DNA of 64,000 nucleotides, taken from the NCBI GenBank assembly GCA_030693065.1, contig JAUYBL010000002.1:44772-108771 (forward strand), read 5' to 3'. Made by a program: the position numbers and the translations under genes. The stretch comes from Methylococcaceae bacterium (GTDB taxonomy: Bacteria; Pseudomonadota; Gammaproteobacteria; Methylococcales; Methylomonadaceae). Under the pieces are notes generated by a model. The model had not been told where the DNA came from. It did no database searches and was given only the letters and a program-made list of their open reading frames with translations. Of this stretch, positions 38,128 through 48,073 are shown in pieces. Each line of letters starts with the position of its first letter. Position 1 is the first letter of the stretch.

Positions 38128-38874
38128 TCAACTTAAATCATGATGGCTTGCTATGCCAAGCCAATCGCAGAGCAAGGTATGACGATCAATGTATGAACTA
38201 AACCAGCGGGCTATAACTTCAACATTGTCTTTACAGCACTCATCAATAACTTGGTCTTCACTTATAAAACCCAATAAGGTTATGTCAGGCAATAATTCCG
38301 GAAGTCTTTTGGTCACATATCTTTTCATGTCGGCTAGCGCGGATGGTGGGATTTTGTTGTAGATAATTCCCAGGGTTTTAAGACCCTTGTTCTGCATAAA
38401 AGATACACACAATACAGTGTTGTCTATGGCTGCACCGATACCTGGTTTGCCGACAAAGATGACACTACAAGGCAACGATAACGCTACATCGGCATTGGAC
38501 ACACCCACTACGCTACCCACTGCAGGATCGCCAATACCGTCGATAATGACCACCTTTTTATCTTTGCCAATATTGTGTATCGAAGCCACCACCTCGGACA
38601 GTAGCTCGTCGGAGTTTTTTGTTAAACCGTCAATAAAGTCTCTGCTAAAGCCGGATTTAAAGACCAAATTGCCTATGTCTACGTAAGAAATGTTGGTTTG
38701 TCCGCAGAATGTAGCGACCGCCTGCTTTGCAATGCACTGAGTCACAGGCTTTATATAAGCCAGTTGCTCGGATTTATATCCTGAGGCCAATAGTTGCGCC
38801 AAAATACCCAGACATACCGTGCTTTTGCCAACACCGGATTCGGCACCCATAACGTAGATGTATTTTGTAGTCAT
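38128..38874 (-). CDS. Dethiobiotin synthetase-like P-loop ATPase
   Basis: A 248-residue AAA/MinD-BioD-type protein with a P-loop GAESGVGKSTVC at residues 10-21 and the downstream VVIIDGIGDPAVGSVVG (Walker B-like region). The fold resembles BioD and the N-terminal domain of long phosphotransacetylases, but no biotin genes are near. It lies next to a hypX-like gene, on the same strand, with the hemerythrin fragment between them. A role linked to HypX is possible on context alone. Confidence 0.75.
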   Translation of the reverse strand: MTTKYIYVMGAESGVGKSTVCLGILAQLLASGYKSEQLAYIKPVTQCIAKQAVATFCGQTNISYVDIGNLVFKSGFSRDFIDGLTKNSDELLSEVVASIHNIGKDKKVVIIDGIGDPAVGSVVGVSNADVALSLPCSVIFVGKPGIGAAIDNTVLCVSFMQNKGLKTLGIIYNKIPPSALADMKRYVTKRLPELLPDITLLGFISEDQVIDECCKDNVEVIARWFSSYIDRHTLLCDWLGIASHHDLS

Positions 38875-38913
38875 AGGGTTACGACCTGACAGGTTACAAA
38901 ATGAGCACTTTCA

Positions 38914-39147
38914 CTAACCAACCGGCTCAAATTCCTGTTTTTTCTGGTAAACATTAAACGCCATATCGGAGTTGATAATATGTTTGCCCCATTTATCGAT
39001 AAACTCCTGAATATCGTTTTGTATCCAGTCATCATTGGCTATTTTTTGATTAATCTCGGCTAGTTTTTCCAGCATCACCTGATGCTCTCTTACATGGCCT
39101 TTACAATTTTTAAAATCTAGCTGCGCCATCAATTCTTCTTCGGCATC
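38914..39147 (-). pseudogene. C-terminal half of a hemerythrin domain, frameshifted off the upstream gene
   Basis: In the frame that follows an A4 run at 39148-39151 (T4 on the coding strand), the sequence reads as the second half of a bacteriohemerythrin: FDAEEELMAQ, HVREH (HxxxH) and FIDKWGKHIINSD with the last His and Asp ligands. The first half is the tail of the preceding gene. Adding one base to the T run restores one continuous protein (VTEL-F-DAEEELM). If it is expressed separately, a TTG at 39130-39132 is the only nearby start and would give 72 residues. A true mutation, a sequencing slip or programmed slippage could each explain it. Confidence 0.75.
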
Positions 39148-41087
39148 AAAAGCTCTGTAACATGCTGAACTATCAACTTAATGTTGCTGGTCAGCTCTTC
39201 TTTGCTGGCGGAAGCAACTAGTTGGTTAGCCAAATGAAACAGTTCTTGATGCTGGCTGTCGATTAACGCATCGTTCATTTGGTAAAAATCCTGCCAAACA
39301 AAATGATACATACTGCCCAGCGATAACTTTTTGGCTTGTCCTTCTTGCTGACGATGGCGAGCTAAGTTTGCTGGTGTTGATTTGTCGTTACTGGTCTTAA
39401 AAACAAAGTTCTGTCGTGCGCTGTGGTAATTGTCATTACCATAGAAATTTGCATACATTTGCGTCAACTCAAACTTTCTGTAAGTCGCTAATGCTTTTAA
39501 TGATTCGTCATAGCAACGTGTTTTGGCTTTGGCAGTTAAGCACTGTCTTAGCGCTTCACTATCGTTAACCAAAGCGTTGACCAATTGCTTAACTTGAGCG
39601 GTAAAAATTTGATGGTTTTTATCCAGTACGGTATCGCACAAGCCTATGCGCCAAGCCTTTTTGGCACTGATGGGCAAGCGCTGTTCGGTCAATGACGTTG
39701 CCATTTCCTGGCCGACACGTTTGGGTAATAAATAGGTCCAGTATTCGGAGCCATACAGTTCACCCATATTTTTATAATGCGGATTGAAAATTACGCCTTC
39801 TCTGGCAAATACCCTGTCAGCCGCCAATGCCATGATTGCACCGCCCGCGCCCGCGCTGCCTGCAACTGCGGAAATAGTTAATTTGTCCAAGGTGGTGATG
39901 ATTTGATAAATTAGGTCATCAATGGCATTGATATTTAGCCAGGATTCATCGGCCGGGCTTGCCGCGGCTTCAATATGATTTAGATGAATACCATTTGACC
40001 AGGATTCTTCGCCGCCCATTAATACAATTGCTTTGACGGGCAAGGTGGCAACATGTTGGTAAACCGTTAGCAGGAGCCGACATTGCTCAGTGCTCATACC
40101 GCCATTGTGAAATGGGAAATACAAATAAGCGACATCAGTGTCTAATTCGTACCATATTTCCTGGCAAGGCAGTTGCCGTCCCGGTTTACTGTAGTCAATA
40201 TCAATAGGTTTGATGGTTTTGGATAACAGCGCTTTTAGTGATGAAACTGTCTTGGGCATTAAGTCTTTTAAAACAAAAAGTGCCGGCAGTTTTATGCCTT
40301 TGGCGCCGGATGCCAATTTCGGTTGTAAATGCCCAATCCAGATGGCGCCATCGATGGTTGCCCGGCAAATCGCATGATTGGCCGTTGCGATTATCTCGCC
40401 TGGTTTACCGGTTAACTGGCAGTCTTTATGGGCATTAAAAAGGAACACTTGGGTTCCATAAATTTCATCCAATACGCCCGGACTGCCGTCAGCAGCATTT
40501 ATGCGTCTTAAAATGTCATCCGTTTTATGCGTTTTCCAGTTAATGGCGCGATCGGTTTGTTTGATTGACGGTTGTAATTTGCCTGTATAGCCGGGCTTAC
40601 GGTAATCCTGAATGTCCGGATTAAAGTCCGGGGCATCAAAGTAGGTTAAAACTTCCCACAAACAATCGATTGCCGCTTGCGTCACTTCACGATAGAAGAT
40701 GCTGCTCTTGGTGGCTTGGCGTAGAGGAAATGTTTTATTAGCCCAAATAGCGCCAGCGTCCATCTCTTCAGCTGCTTCCAGCAAAGACACGCCCCATTCC
40801 GGTTCGCCATTTTGAATAGCCCAATCTAAAGAGGATGGACCTCTATCGCCTTTAATACCTGGATGAACAATCAGGCATTTGTAGTTCTGGTAAATGTCTT
40901 TAGAAAGGCGTTTTGTTAAAAAAGGGCACAATATTAAATCCGGTTTGAATAACGATACGCCTTCGAGCACTGTGGCGTCATCACCCAAATGCAATTCAAC
41001 AGAGACTATATAACCCGCATCTTCAAGTTCAGTATAAAAACGCTGTGTTAACCCCGAAAACGCTGATGAAATGAGTAAAATACGCAT
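39129..41087 (-). CDS. hypX: HypX-like formyltransferase/enoyl-CoA hydratase fusion with an N-terminal half of hemerythrin
   Basis: HypX makes CO for [NiFe]-hydrogenase maturation from formyl-THF in aerobic organisms. Residues about 1-270 are the formyltransferase part (CLIVHPGIKGDRGPSSLDWA, HPGxxGDRGPSSLDWAI motif). Residues about 310-560 are the crotonase-like part (AVAGSAGAGGAIMALAADRV, then NPHYKNMGELYGSEYWTY). Known HypX proteins end near 560. Here residues about 585-652 begin a bacteriohemerythrin (YQMNDALIDSQHQELFHLAN, first His ligand) that is cut by a frameshift, with the rest in the next entry. No hydrogenase gene is in the window. The start follows AGGGGG. Confidence 0.88.
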   Translation of the reverse strand: MRILLISSAFSGLTQRFYTELEDAGYIVSVELHLGDDATVLEGVSLFKPDLILCPFLTKRLSKDIYQNYKCLIVHPGIKGDRGPSSLDWAIQNGEPEWGVSLLEAAEEMDAGAIWANKTFPLRQATKSSIFYREVTQAAIDCLWEVLTYFDAPDFNPDIQDYRKPGYTGKLQPSIKQTDRAINWKTHKTDDILRRINAADGSPGVLDEIYGTQVFLFNAHKDCQLTGKPGEIIATANHAICRATIDGAIWIGHLQPKLASGAKGIKLPALFVLKDLMPKTVSSLKALLSKTIKPIDIDYSKPGRQLPCQEIWYELDTDVAYLYFPFHNGGMSTEQCRLLLTVYQHVATLPVKAIVLMGGEESWSNGIHLNHIEAAASPADESWLNINAIDDLIYQIITTLDKLTISAVAGSAGAGGAIMALAADRVFAREGVIFNPHYKNMGELYGSEYWTYLLPKRVGQEMATSLTEQRLPISAKKAWRIGLCDTVLDKNHQIFTAQVKQLVNALVNDSEALRQCLTAKAKTRCYDESLKALATYRKFELTQMYANFYGNDNYHSARQNFVFKTSNDKSTPANLARHRQQEGQAKKLSLGSMYHFVWQDFYQMNDALIDSQHQELFHLANQLVASASKEELTSNIKLIVQHVTELLMPKKN

Positions 41088-41155
41088 AAAACCCCCTAGC
41101 TTAAATTCTGAGTTATAAACAACACTGGTTATGAAAATGGGTGCTTGTTGATTTC

Positions 41156-42211
41156 CTATGCTGCTTTGAAAGAATATTGATCAGCACTACCGAATCGGTC
41201 CCGATAATTTTGCGGGTTAACTTTGAGTTGACGAATAAAGGCCCGGCGCATTTTTTCCGGATCCACAAAACCGGATTTTTCGGCTACCGTTTCAATCGGT
41301 AACTTGGTGCTACCTAGATAGTGGCGGGCTGCATCAATACGTGCCATCTCGACAAACTTGGCTGGCGTCATGCCTGTTTCTGACAAGAAAAGTCGGGCAA
41401 AATTTCGGGAACTCATACACATGCGTTCAGCCAATTTTTCTACACGCAAATCTTCGGTTAGATGCATCATGATCCAGGCTTGCAAATCTTTAAGTTCAGG
41501 ACGGTGAGCCTCGCTGGTCAGATAGGCACTGAACTGGGATTGACCGCCTGGCCGCTTGAGAAACACCACCAGATATCGTGCGACCAGCAGAGCAAGCTCA
41601 GTCCCCCAGTCTTCCTCGACCATCGATAACGCCATATCAATGCCGGAAGTGATGCCGCCTGATGTTGAAATATAGCCATCGCGCACAAAAATTCGATCCG
41701 GCTCAACAGTGACCAATGGATAATCTCGTGCCAAGCGAGCGCAAAAATCCCAGTGACTGGTAGCGCGGCGGCCATCGAGAAGCCCGCTTTCAGCAAGCAA
41801 AAAAGCCCCGGTACAAACTGAAGCAAGTCGATTGACCCGTAGCGCTATGTCTAGGACCCAGTTCTTTAATCCTGGGTCGCATAACAAACAACTCACATCA
41901 GGGCTGCCGGCAATCAGCAGGGTATCAATGCCATCCTGAATGTCGCTATAAGCTTTATTGGCGATAATCTGCAGACCGCATGATGTAGTTATCGGCCCAG
42001 GCTGCGCCGCCAAAACTTCCATTGGATAGGCCAAGTCATTGCACACTCCGGATCGTTGCAAGCCGACATTAGCAAAAGCAAATACTTCCATCGGGCCGGT
42101 AAAATCAAGAATCTCAACGCCCGGGTAGGTGACAATACCGACAGGTCTTATTTTTGCTACACGAACCTGCGGACTCCGAAGATCTGATGGGGGCACAAAA
42201 GGGGGTGTCAT
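41156..42211 (-). CDS. GlxA/FtrA-type transcriptional regulator (DJ-1/PfpI plus AraC domains)
   Basis: A 351-residue regulator with an N-terminal DJ-1/PfpI-like domain (about 22-200: VGIVTYPGVEILDFTGPMEV, then LASVCTGAFLLAESGLLDGR with the nucleophile-elbow Cys, and RATSHWDFCARLA) and a C-terminal AraC HTH domain (about 240-335: LAERMCMSSRNFARLFLSET, then PIETVAEKSGFVDPEKMRRA). This is the GlxA architecture. A strong AGGAGG precedes the ATG. It lies upstream of hypX on the same strand, 68 bp apart, and may regulate it; that is inference. Confidence 0.93.
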   Translation of the reverse strand: MTPPFVPPSDLRSPQVRVAKIRPVGIVTYPGVEILDFTGPMEVFAFANVGLQRSGVCNDLAYPMEVLAAQPGPITTSCGLQIIANKAYSDIQDGIDTLLIAGSPDVSCLLCDPGLKNWVLDIALRVNRLASVCTGAFLLAESGLLDGRRATSHWDFCARLARDYPLVTVEPDRIFVRDGYISTSGGITSGIDMALSMVEEDWGTELALLVARYLVVFLKRPGGQSQFSAYLTSEAHRPELKDLQAWIMMHLTEDLRVEKLAERMCMSSRNFARLFLSETGMTPAKFVEMARIDAARHYLGSTKLPIETVAEKSGFVDPEKMRRAFIRQLKVNPQNYRDRFGSADQYSFKAA

Positions 42212-42555
42212 TAATCCTCCTTACCTAGAAATCTTGTGTAGCGACTAAAAACTCCTTCCATGATCTAACTTAAGATGTCAGAGCCTTGTTCTTTTTGTAT
42301 GTCCGAATTGGTTTACATGCTCCTCCATTGCCGGTTTTTGCACAACGACAGACATACCTCGTTTTCTGCCAAAATAATGACGGCTGGATTTCTTTCCGGC
42401 CGTTCAATGAAAACTGGCGACAGTTTGTTTTTGTCTTATTAAACGCTTTTTTTATCGAAACAAGACAACTCGTTTAACTGCAAATTGTTCATGCTGTCTG
42501 CGCTGCCGGTTTTTCGCTATGATCCTGAAAAGTATTCTATTTTGGAGTTAATTCG
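42212..42555. other. Intergenic region, divergent control of the AraC regulator and the four-domain protein
   Basis: This 344-bp gap separates two divergent genes. It must hold both promoters, but I see no confident -35/-10 pair, operator or RNA structure. A GGAG about 9 bp before 42556 serves the rightward gene. Confidence 0.4.
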
Positions 42556-43983
42556 ATGAGTAAGCTGATATTTACTGTTCTGTGGCTGATAGCTGTATTT
42601 GTGGTTTTTCCGGCGAACCATCTTTATGCCCAACCAACGGCTGAGGCTGTTTCTATCAATGGTAGCGCCGTTTATCGCCAGCGTATCGCAATGCCGCCTG
42701 ATGCGGTACTCACGGTTCGCGTCGAAGATGTATCTCAAGCCGATAAACCCGCAGCGGTGCTAGCTGAGGTGCATGAGACTTTCGGTGCACGCCAAGTGCC
42801 CATCCCGTTTTCGCTGCAGATACCTAAAACACACATCGATCCAAGTCACCGGTATGCCATACGCGCGACCATATCGGTGAACGGGGAGCTTCGCTTCACA
42901 ACTACGCGACACTATGCTGTGTTAACTCGAGATGCCCCCAGTCACATTGATTTATTACTTGATGCTGTACAGTCGGTATCTAAAACGCCAGCGCCGATTT
43001 CACCAAATACACTCGCGGTTGCGTTGCCAGCCACTTTTGTCGGTGTTACGCCCTGCGCTGATTGCAGCGGCATAGAGCAAACCCTGACCTTGCGCGCCGA
43101 TGGTGTATATCGCTTACGCCGTGTGTATCAGGGCAAACCTGATGGGTCGTTTACCGAACTCGGGCGCTGGTCGACAGATACAAGCGGTAAACGACTTACG
43201 CTGCTTAGCGGTACGGAGTTGTCTTTGTTGGAAGTAATAGATAGTGACACCTTGCGTCAGCTTGATCGTTTGGGGCAACCAATTACATCGCCAGCCAACC
43301 AACACTTGCGACGCGCTGTGCAGGTTGAACCGATTACCGAGTCGCTGCATTGGCATGGCGAGTTTAGTTACATGGCGGATGCAGCAACATTTACCGATTG
43401 CGCTAGCGGTAAACGCTGGCCGGTTGCAATGCTTGGCGATTACCTGGCTATGGAACGCAACTATTTGCAGGCTCGCAGCGCGCCCGCGGCACCGCTATTA
43501 GTTAACTTTGCTGGTCGGTTGGAGGTTCTTCCCGCAATGGAAGGGTCGTCAATCGAGCAAATTGTGGTCGATCAATTCGGCGGTTCACAGCCCGGAGCTA
43601 CCTGTAGTTTACTGCAACCGGATAAAGGCACTTCGTTAACAGACACTTACTGGAAACTAATAGACCTAGACGGCAATAAGGTTGCGTTAACTCCCACCCA
43701 ACAACGCGAGGTGCGAATATCCTTGGATAGCGAAGGTGCCAGGGTAAATGGTTTCAGCGGTTGCAATCAATTTATGGGCGGATATGTCAAAGATGGCAGC
43801 AACCTAAAGTTCACGCAGATGGCCGGTACCATGATGGCTTGTGAAGCACCGCTCATGGAACTTGAAAGCCAGGTGTTAAAAATGCTCAGCAATACAACTA
43901 ACTACCGCATCGATAACGGACAATTGCTTCTTCTGGAGAGCGATAAAGTGTTGGCGCGGTTTAACGCGGTCTATTTGCGATAA
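42556..43983 (+). CDS. Envelope protein fusing YbaY-like, NlpE-like, COG3650-like and META domains
   Basis: A 475-residue exported protein, signal peptide about 1-25 (LIFTVLWLIAVFVVFPANHL). Domains in order: YbaY/YscW-like (about 33-125; RIAMPPDAVLTVRVEDVSQA, PIPFSLQIP), NlpE N-terminal-like (about 150-235; GVTPCADCSGIEQTLTLRAD, with the CxxC of NlpE copper-response lipoproteins), COG3650-like (about 260-330; HWHGEFSYMADAATFTDC, GDYLAMERNY), and META/HslJ (about 355-475; DTYWKLIDLDG, GFSGCNQFMGGY, TMMACEAPLM). Each is usually a separate small envelope-stress protein, so this is an unusual fusion. The signal peptide has no cysteine in lipobox position, so it is probably soluble. Confidence 0.85.
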   Translation: MSKLIFTVLWLIAVFVVFPANHLYAQPTAEAVSINGSAVYRQRIAMPPDAVLTVRVEDVSQADKPAAVLAEVHETFGARQVPIPFSLQIPKTHIDPSHRYAIRATISVNGELRFTTTRHYAVLTRDAPSHIDLLLDAVQSVSKTPAPISPNTLAVALPATFVGVTPCADCSGIEQTLTLRADGVYRLRRVYQGKPDGSFTELGRWSTDTSGKRLTLLSGTELSLLEVIDSDTLRQLDRLGQPITSPANQHLRRAVQVEPITESLHWHGEFSYMADAATFTDCASGKRWPVAMLGDYLAMERNYLQARSAPAAPLLVNFAGRLEVLPAMEGSSIEQIVVDQFGGSQPGATCSLLQPDKGTSLTDTYWKLIDLDGNKVALTPTQQREVRISLDSEGARVNGFSGCNQFMGGYVKDGSNLKFTQMAGTMMACEAPLMELESQVLKMLSNTTNYRIDNGQLLLLESDKVLARFNAVYLR

Positions 43984-44098
43984 ATTTAATGATCGTTTGC
44001 AGGTGTCTGATTTTTTCAAGCATGGGATTGGACACTCCAGTCGGGTAAAAGTATTAAACTATTGATATAATACCTACTGCTTATTATATTCTTTGCTT

Positions 44099-44160
44099 AT
44101 GCATTCTAAATTCGGTTTTCTCAGTTACGAAATCAGCCACATCATTCGCCAACGCTTTAA
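44099..44160 (+). pseudogene. MarR-family regulator, 5' fragment interrupted by transposon
   Basis: ATG at 44099 begins MHSKFGFLSYEISHIIRQRF, 20 codons typical of the first helix of MarR proteins, then stops at the transposon boundary (44161). The other part is at 60441-60833. Joining position 44160 to 60446 (removing the transposon and one TTTAA copy) restores one uninterrupted 149-residue MarR reading frame. The first 20 residues alone have no function. The TSD copy here is 44156-44160. Confidence 0.9.
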
Positions 44161-44199
44161 GGGGTTCTAAGCCCAAACCCTCGGAATTTTTTAAATGAT
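44161..44199 (+). repeat. Left terminal inverted repeat of the Tn3-family element
   Basis: 39 bp beginning GGGGTTCTAAGCCC, mismatching the right end at positions 5, 15, 24 and 37 only. It lies 14 bp from the tnpA stop. Confidence 0.93.
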
Positions 44200-44213
44200 A
44201 TTAAATCAATATG

Positions 44214-47200
44214 TTAGTCAAATTTTATGTTGGCTAACATCTCATCAAAGTCGATTAAATGGTAGTTGTTTTTAAAATCATAGTGACCTAAAAAATGAAT
44301 GTGTTGCCAAGCGACCGGAGAAATTTTCTGTAGTAACGCAATCACTTTCTCGTTCCCGGCGACTTTGTACTTGTCGAGAAGCCGCGATAACATGATCGAA
44401 TTATAAGCAATCACCACATTGGCGATAAGCCTGCCGCACTGATTACTGATGGCGACATCTAAATCCGTTCTGCCGATCAGCTGCTTTTTGCCGCTGACTT
44501 GGGATATAAACGACCGTAGTTGGTGGTAGGATTCAATGCGGTTTTGCGAACGATGCACATCACGCTCTATCTGTGGATCACGCAAATACTTCAAGGTGTA
44601 GATGCTACGGACTAATTTATCTAACTCGAAGATGGCTTTGCGTGTTCGGTTCTGTGCCGGTAAAGCGCATAGCTTACGAATCAAAGTGCTTTGGGTCATT
44701 TCCTTAAGGCCCAGCGTGGCGACCATTTGGTCCATGTGGGCTTGATCTGAGACTATCAAGGAACGGTTAATCTGCCCGACTGGCGTAATCAAAAACTTTT
44801 CGTAGTTGGTAAGATCGTCGCCGCAGTAAAGATGTTTCAGTTGGGTTTGCAGATTTACAAATCTAGGCATTAACTTCATGCCGAACCAGTGCAAAATAGC
44901 AAAGTTGGCCTTATTGATGCTGTGCATATCGCCGGTGATGGCTGTTGGCATAATGTTCGAGGTATTGTTGTAGCAAATATCGAATACAAAATTGCTTTCA
45001 TGCTCATGCGCCCCGATCAATTCTGTTTGTAAGGCGATGTGATTGGCGAGCAGCGAATAAGCGACAACGCCTTTTCCCCGCCTGAAGTATTTTTTTGAGT
45101 AACGCGCTTTGAGGGTAGGTGTTCCCATTTCGAATTTTTGACCATCAACACTGCCATAGAGTGTCTCCAAGCCAAAAGAATAATAGGGAAAAATACTTAA
45201 TCCTGATATGAAATTGCTGATCCGGTCATTGGCGGCCTTTAATGTCGATAGCCGTAAATATTGCTGGTGGGTGGCTTCCAAGACATGATAAGCAATATCG
45301 CTGGTCTCGGCCATGCTCAGATTGCCGTGGTTCAGCGCCTGGGCAATAATAACCGCCATCAGGCTATCCTCGTCAGCCACTTTTTTAGCGTAACGCGGTT
45401 GTAATGGCGTTAATGCCGAGATAAAGTGACACTGCTCATTAACAAATCGGAAAATATCGGCAATACCATGCGCGGGCAATTTGGTATAGAAGCCCGACTG
45501 TAAAGCCTCGTTTTTGTTGACTTTGGGTTTTCGCCAAGTGAGATGCTTCCGTGCCGCATCATACTCCAGGTGCTTTAGCTTGCCTTGGCGCAACTCGCGG
45601 TCGAATAGTTTCCATTGCTGACCGAGTTCAGCGTACAACGTGTCAATAGAGTCATCCAAGGGTTGGCGTAACCAGGGGAGGTCTAACTTCTTTAGTATAT
45701 CGGCCTTCTGTTCCATCGACACCAATTCATCGCTGAAACGTCGGTTCACAACACTGTCATTCAGATAGAGTTCGTTAATATCGAAGCGTTTTCGAGTCTG
45801 GCGATAAATCCAGAATTCATATCGATCACCGCGAAGACCCGTGGCATTGCCTTCATCATCCAATACCAGCAGATGGGGGCGCAGGCGATTTGGTATAGTA
45901 CTGGCAGGAATTTCATCAATTGGCCTTTGTCCCAAGGATTGCTGACGGGAGAAAACCATCTTCATCCAGTCCAGCGCCATTAGCCAAGGGTTATTTGCGG
46001 ACGTGCTGGAGAAATCGGTGGACATCGCCAGCGGGCGCAGATTTTTCTTACAACGCGCAGTGACTTTGTCGACGGCCTCCCAGCGTAAAGCCATTTGACT
46101 AGGGGATTCCTCGCATAAGCGTTGACCAGCATTGATTAGGGAGTCCTTCGGCATGATGTTAAATGCCTGATCGCGTACTGACCCGAATAAAGTGGCATCC
46201 TCTATTGCTTCATCGACATACAGTAAAATCAGACGCCCCACCTGAGGTGCCTCCTGCTGCCTATTGGCCTGGGACTTAGTAAATTGCTGTGCTGATATTG
46301 TCTTGGTTTCTTCTTCCAGTTTTTTAAGCTGGTAACAAAAGGAGCTGAGCAGGTTATCGCTCAGTTGCTGGTAGCGTTGCCAGGCGTAGCACAACAAGTA
46401 CAGATAGGTTTGTCCAGGCTTTAACCTTCTTAAGTCATAGATGCTGTAAAAGTTGGCAAGACTAGCGTAGTAATTTTTATTTTGCTGCGAAATTTCAAGT
46501 TTTGGCAGCAATACCTTCGCTATTTTGTACAAAGGTTCGAGCGTTGCTCGTTTTTGACGTTCCACCACCATCATTTGATAGCCGAAGTGTTTTGCATCCT
46601 GTCTGATTGCGGCCAATTCAGACAAGGTATCTTCGCGGATGAGAAGTTTTTTAAGCTCTGTTCGTCCGGATTCTTTCACTATTTCGTCAATCAGTTGCTC
46701 CAAACGATTGCGCTCGAAAGTCAGTGCATCGCCAATAATCGTCTGTAGCGTCGTATACCCCGGACGCACAATTTTCTGACTGTTCAAAAAGACAATCAAT
46801 TCGGTCAGGATAAATGTCGGTATGACATCGTGTCTCGTCAATTCAAGAGCTTTATCCAATAGCGTTGTTACATCACTTTCTAACCAAAGCCGATAGCCAA
46901 ATAATTCCGCGATCACGTTACGTTGCAAGTAATATTCATTCATTTGCAAAGGTTGCTGCGCCACTGTCATTCCGGGGAAATACCGCTGCATCACGAAAGT
47001 GATGTCTTCTTGCGGTACGTCTTGCAGTGAGAAGCGGAAAAAGGCTTGCTTCGCCTTAAAGTAACCAATCTGTAGTAAGCAATAGAGCTGTGAGCGAAGG
47101 CCGTTCCGTTGGAATACGATGGCATGTTCCTTCTCCGTCATCGCGAAGAATTCAGCACGCTGAAAATCATCAAAATCGGGTAGGTCGTATAACGCGTGTT

Positions 47201-47237
47201 TTTCTGCTTCTGATAGAACGGTTAACCGTTTACTCAT
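44214..47237 (-). CDS. tnpA: Tn3-family transposase TnpA
   Basis: Replicative transposase of about 1007 residues, full length for the family. The ATG at 47237 (MSKRLTVLSEAEKHALYDLP) is preferred over one 12 bp upstream. The N-terminal part carries the DNA-binding region (DUF4158-type, FDDFQRAEFFAMTEKE). The catalytic DDE triad is visible as SVDGQKFEMGTPTLKAR, TAITGDMHSINKANFAILHW and NRIESYHQLRSFISQVSGKK. No frameshift or stop interrupts it. It reads leftward from the res region, divergent from tnpR. Confidence 0.95.
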   Translation of the reverse strand: MSKRLTVLSEAEKHALYDLPDFDDFQRAEFFAMTEKEHAIVFQRNGLRSQLYCLLQIGYFKAKQAFFRFSLQDVPQEDITFVMQRYFPGMTVAQQPLQMNEYYLQRNVIAELFGYRLWLESDVTTLLDKALELTRHDVIPTFILTELIVFLNSQKIVRPGYTTLQTIIGDALTFERNRLEQLIDEIVKESGRTELKKLLIREDTLSELAAIRQDAKHFGYQMMVVERQKRATLEPLYKIAKVLLPKLEISQQNKNYYASLANFYSIYDLRRLKPGQTYLYLLCYAWQRYQQLSDNLLSSFCYQLKKLEEETKTISAQQFTKSQANRQQEAPQVGRLILLYVDEAIEDATLFGSVRDQAFNIMPKDSLINAGQRLCEESPSQMALRWEAVDKVTARCKKNLRPLAMSTDFSSTSANNPWLMALDWMKMVFSRQQSLGQRPIDEIPASTIPNRLRPHLLVLDDEGNATGLRGDRYEFWIYRQTRKRFDINELYLNDSVVNRRFSDELVSMEQKADILKKLDLPWLRQPLDDSIDTLYAELGQQWKLFDRELRQGKLKHLEYDAARKHLTWRKPKVNKNEALQSGFYTKLPAHGIADIFRFVNEQCHFISALTPLQPRYAKKVADEDSLMAVIIAQALNHGNLSMAETSDIAYHVLEATHQQYLRLSTLKAANDRISNFISGLSIFPYYSFGLETLYGSVDGQKFEMGTPTLKARYSKKYFRRGKGVVAYSLLANHIALQTELIGAHEHESNFVFDICYNNTSNIMPTAITGDMHSINKANFAILHWFGMKLMPRFVNLQTQLKHLYCGDDLTNYEKFLITPVGQINRSLIVSDQAHMDQMVATLGLKEMTQSTLIRKLCALPAQNRTRKAIFELDKLVRSIYTLKYLRDPQIERDVHRSQNRIESYHQLRSFISQVSGKKQLIGRTDLDVAISNQCGRLIANVVIAYNSIMLSRLLDKYKVAGNEKVIALLQKISPVAWQHIHFLGHYDFKNNYHLIDFDEMLANIKFD

Positions 47238-47359
47238 ATTTGCACGCATGGGCTGACCAGAAAAACCTTTATAGGTGGTTGGGTGAGTTTAAACAAACGA
47301 CAGCCATCAATTTACTCCATTGAAATGGCAAAAACTAACATAAACCCCAACGTTCCAGC

Positions 47360-47473
47360 TGTCTACAATATTATAAGTTAGTGGACAGGGTAATTGGCTT
47401 GGAATAAACTGTCTATTAAATCGTTTTTCAGTAAATTAATGGACATTTCGTCCATTAATCGATTTAGGGGACA
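47360..47473. promoter_or_regulatory. res site of the Tn3-family element (three resolvase subsites)
   Basis: Between tnpA and tnpR lie three TGTC...GACA-type inverted pairs. Subsite I is 47360-47387 (TGTCT...GGACA, 28 bp), subsite II 47410-47445 (TGTCT...GGACA, 36 bp) and subsite III about 47449-47473 (CGTCC...GGACA, 25 bp). Lengths and spacing resemble the 28/34/25 layout of Tn3-type res sites, where resolvase recombines at I and represses both promoters. Confidence 0.75.
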
Positions 47474-47480
47474 ATATTAG

Positions 47481-48050
<570 letters not shown>

Positions 48051-48073
48051 TCACGGCGGTAAGCCCATTGACT

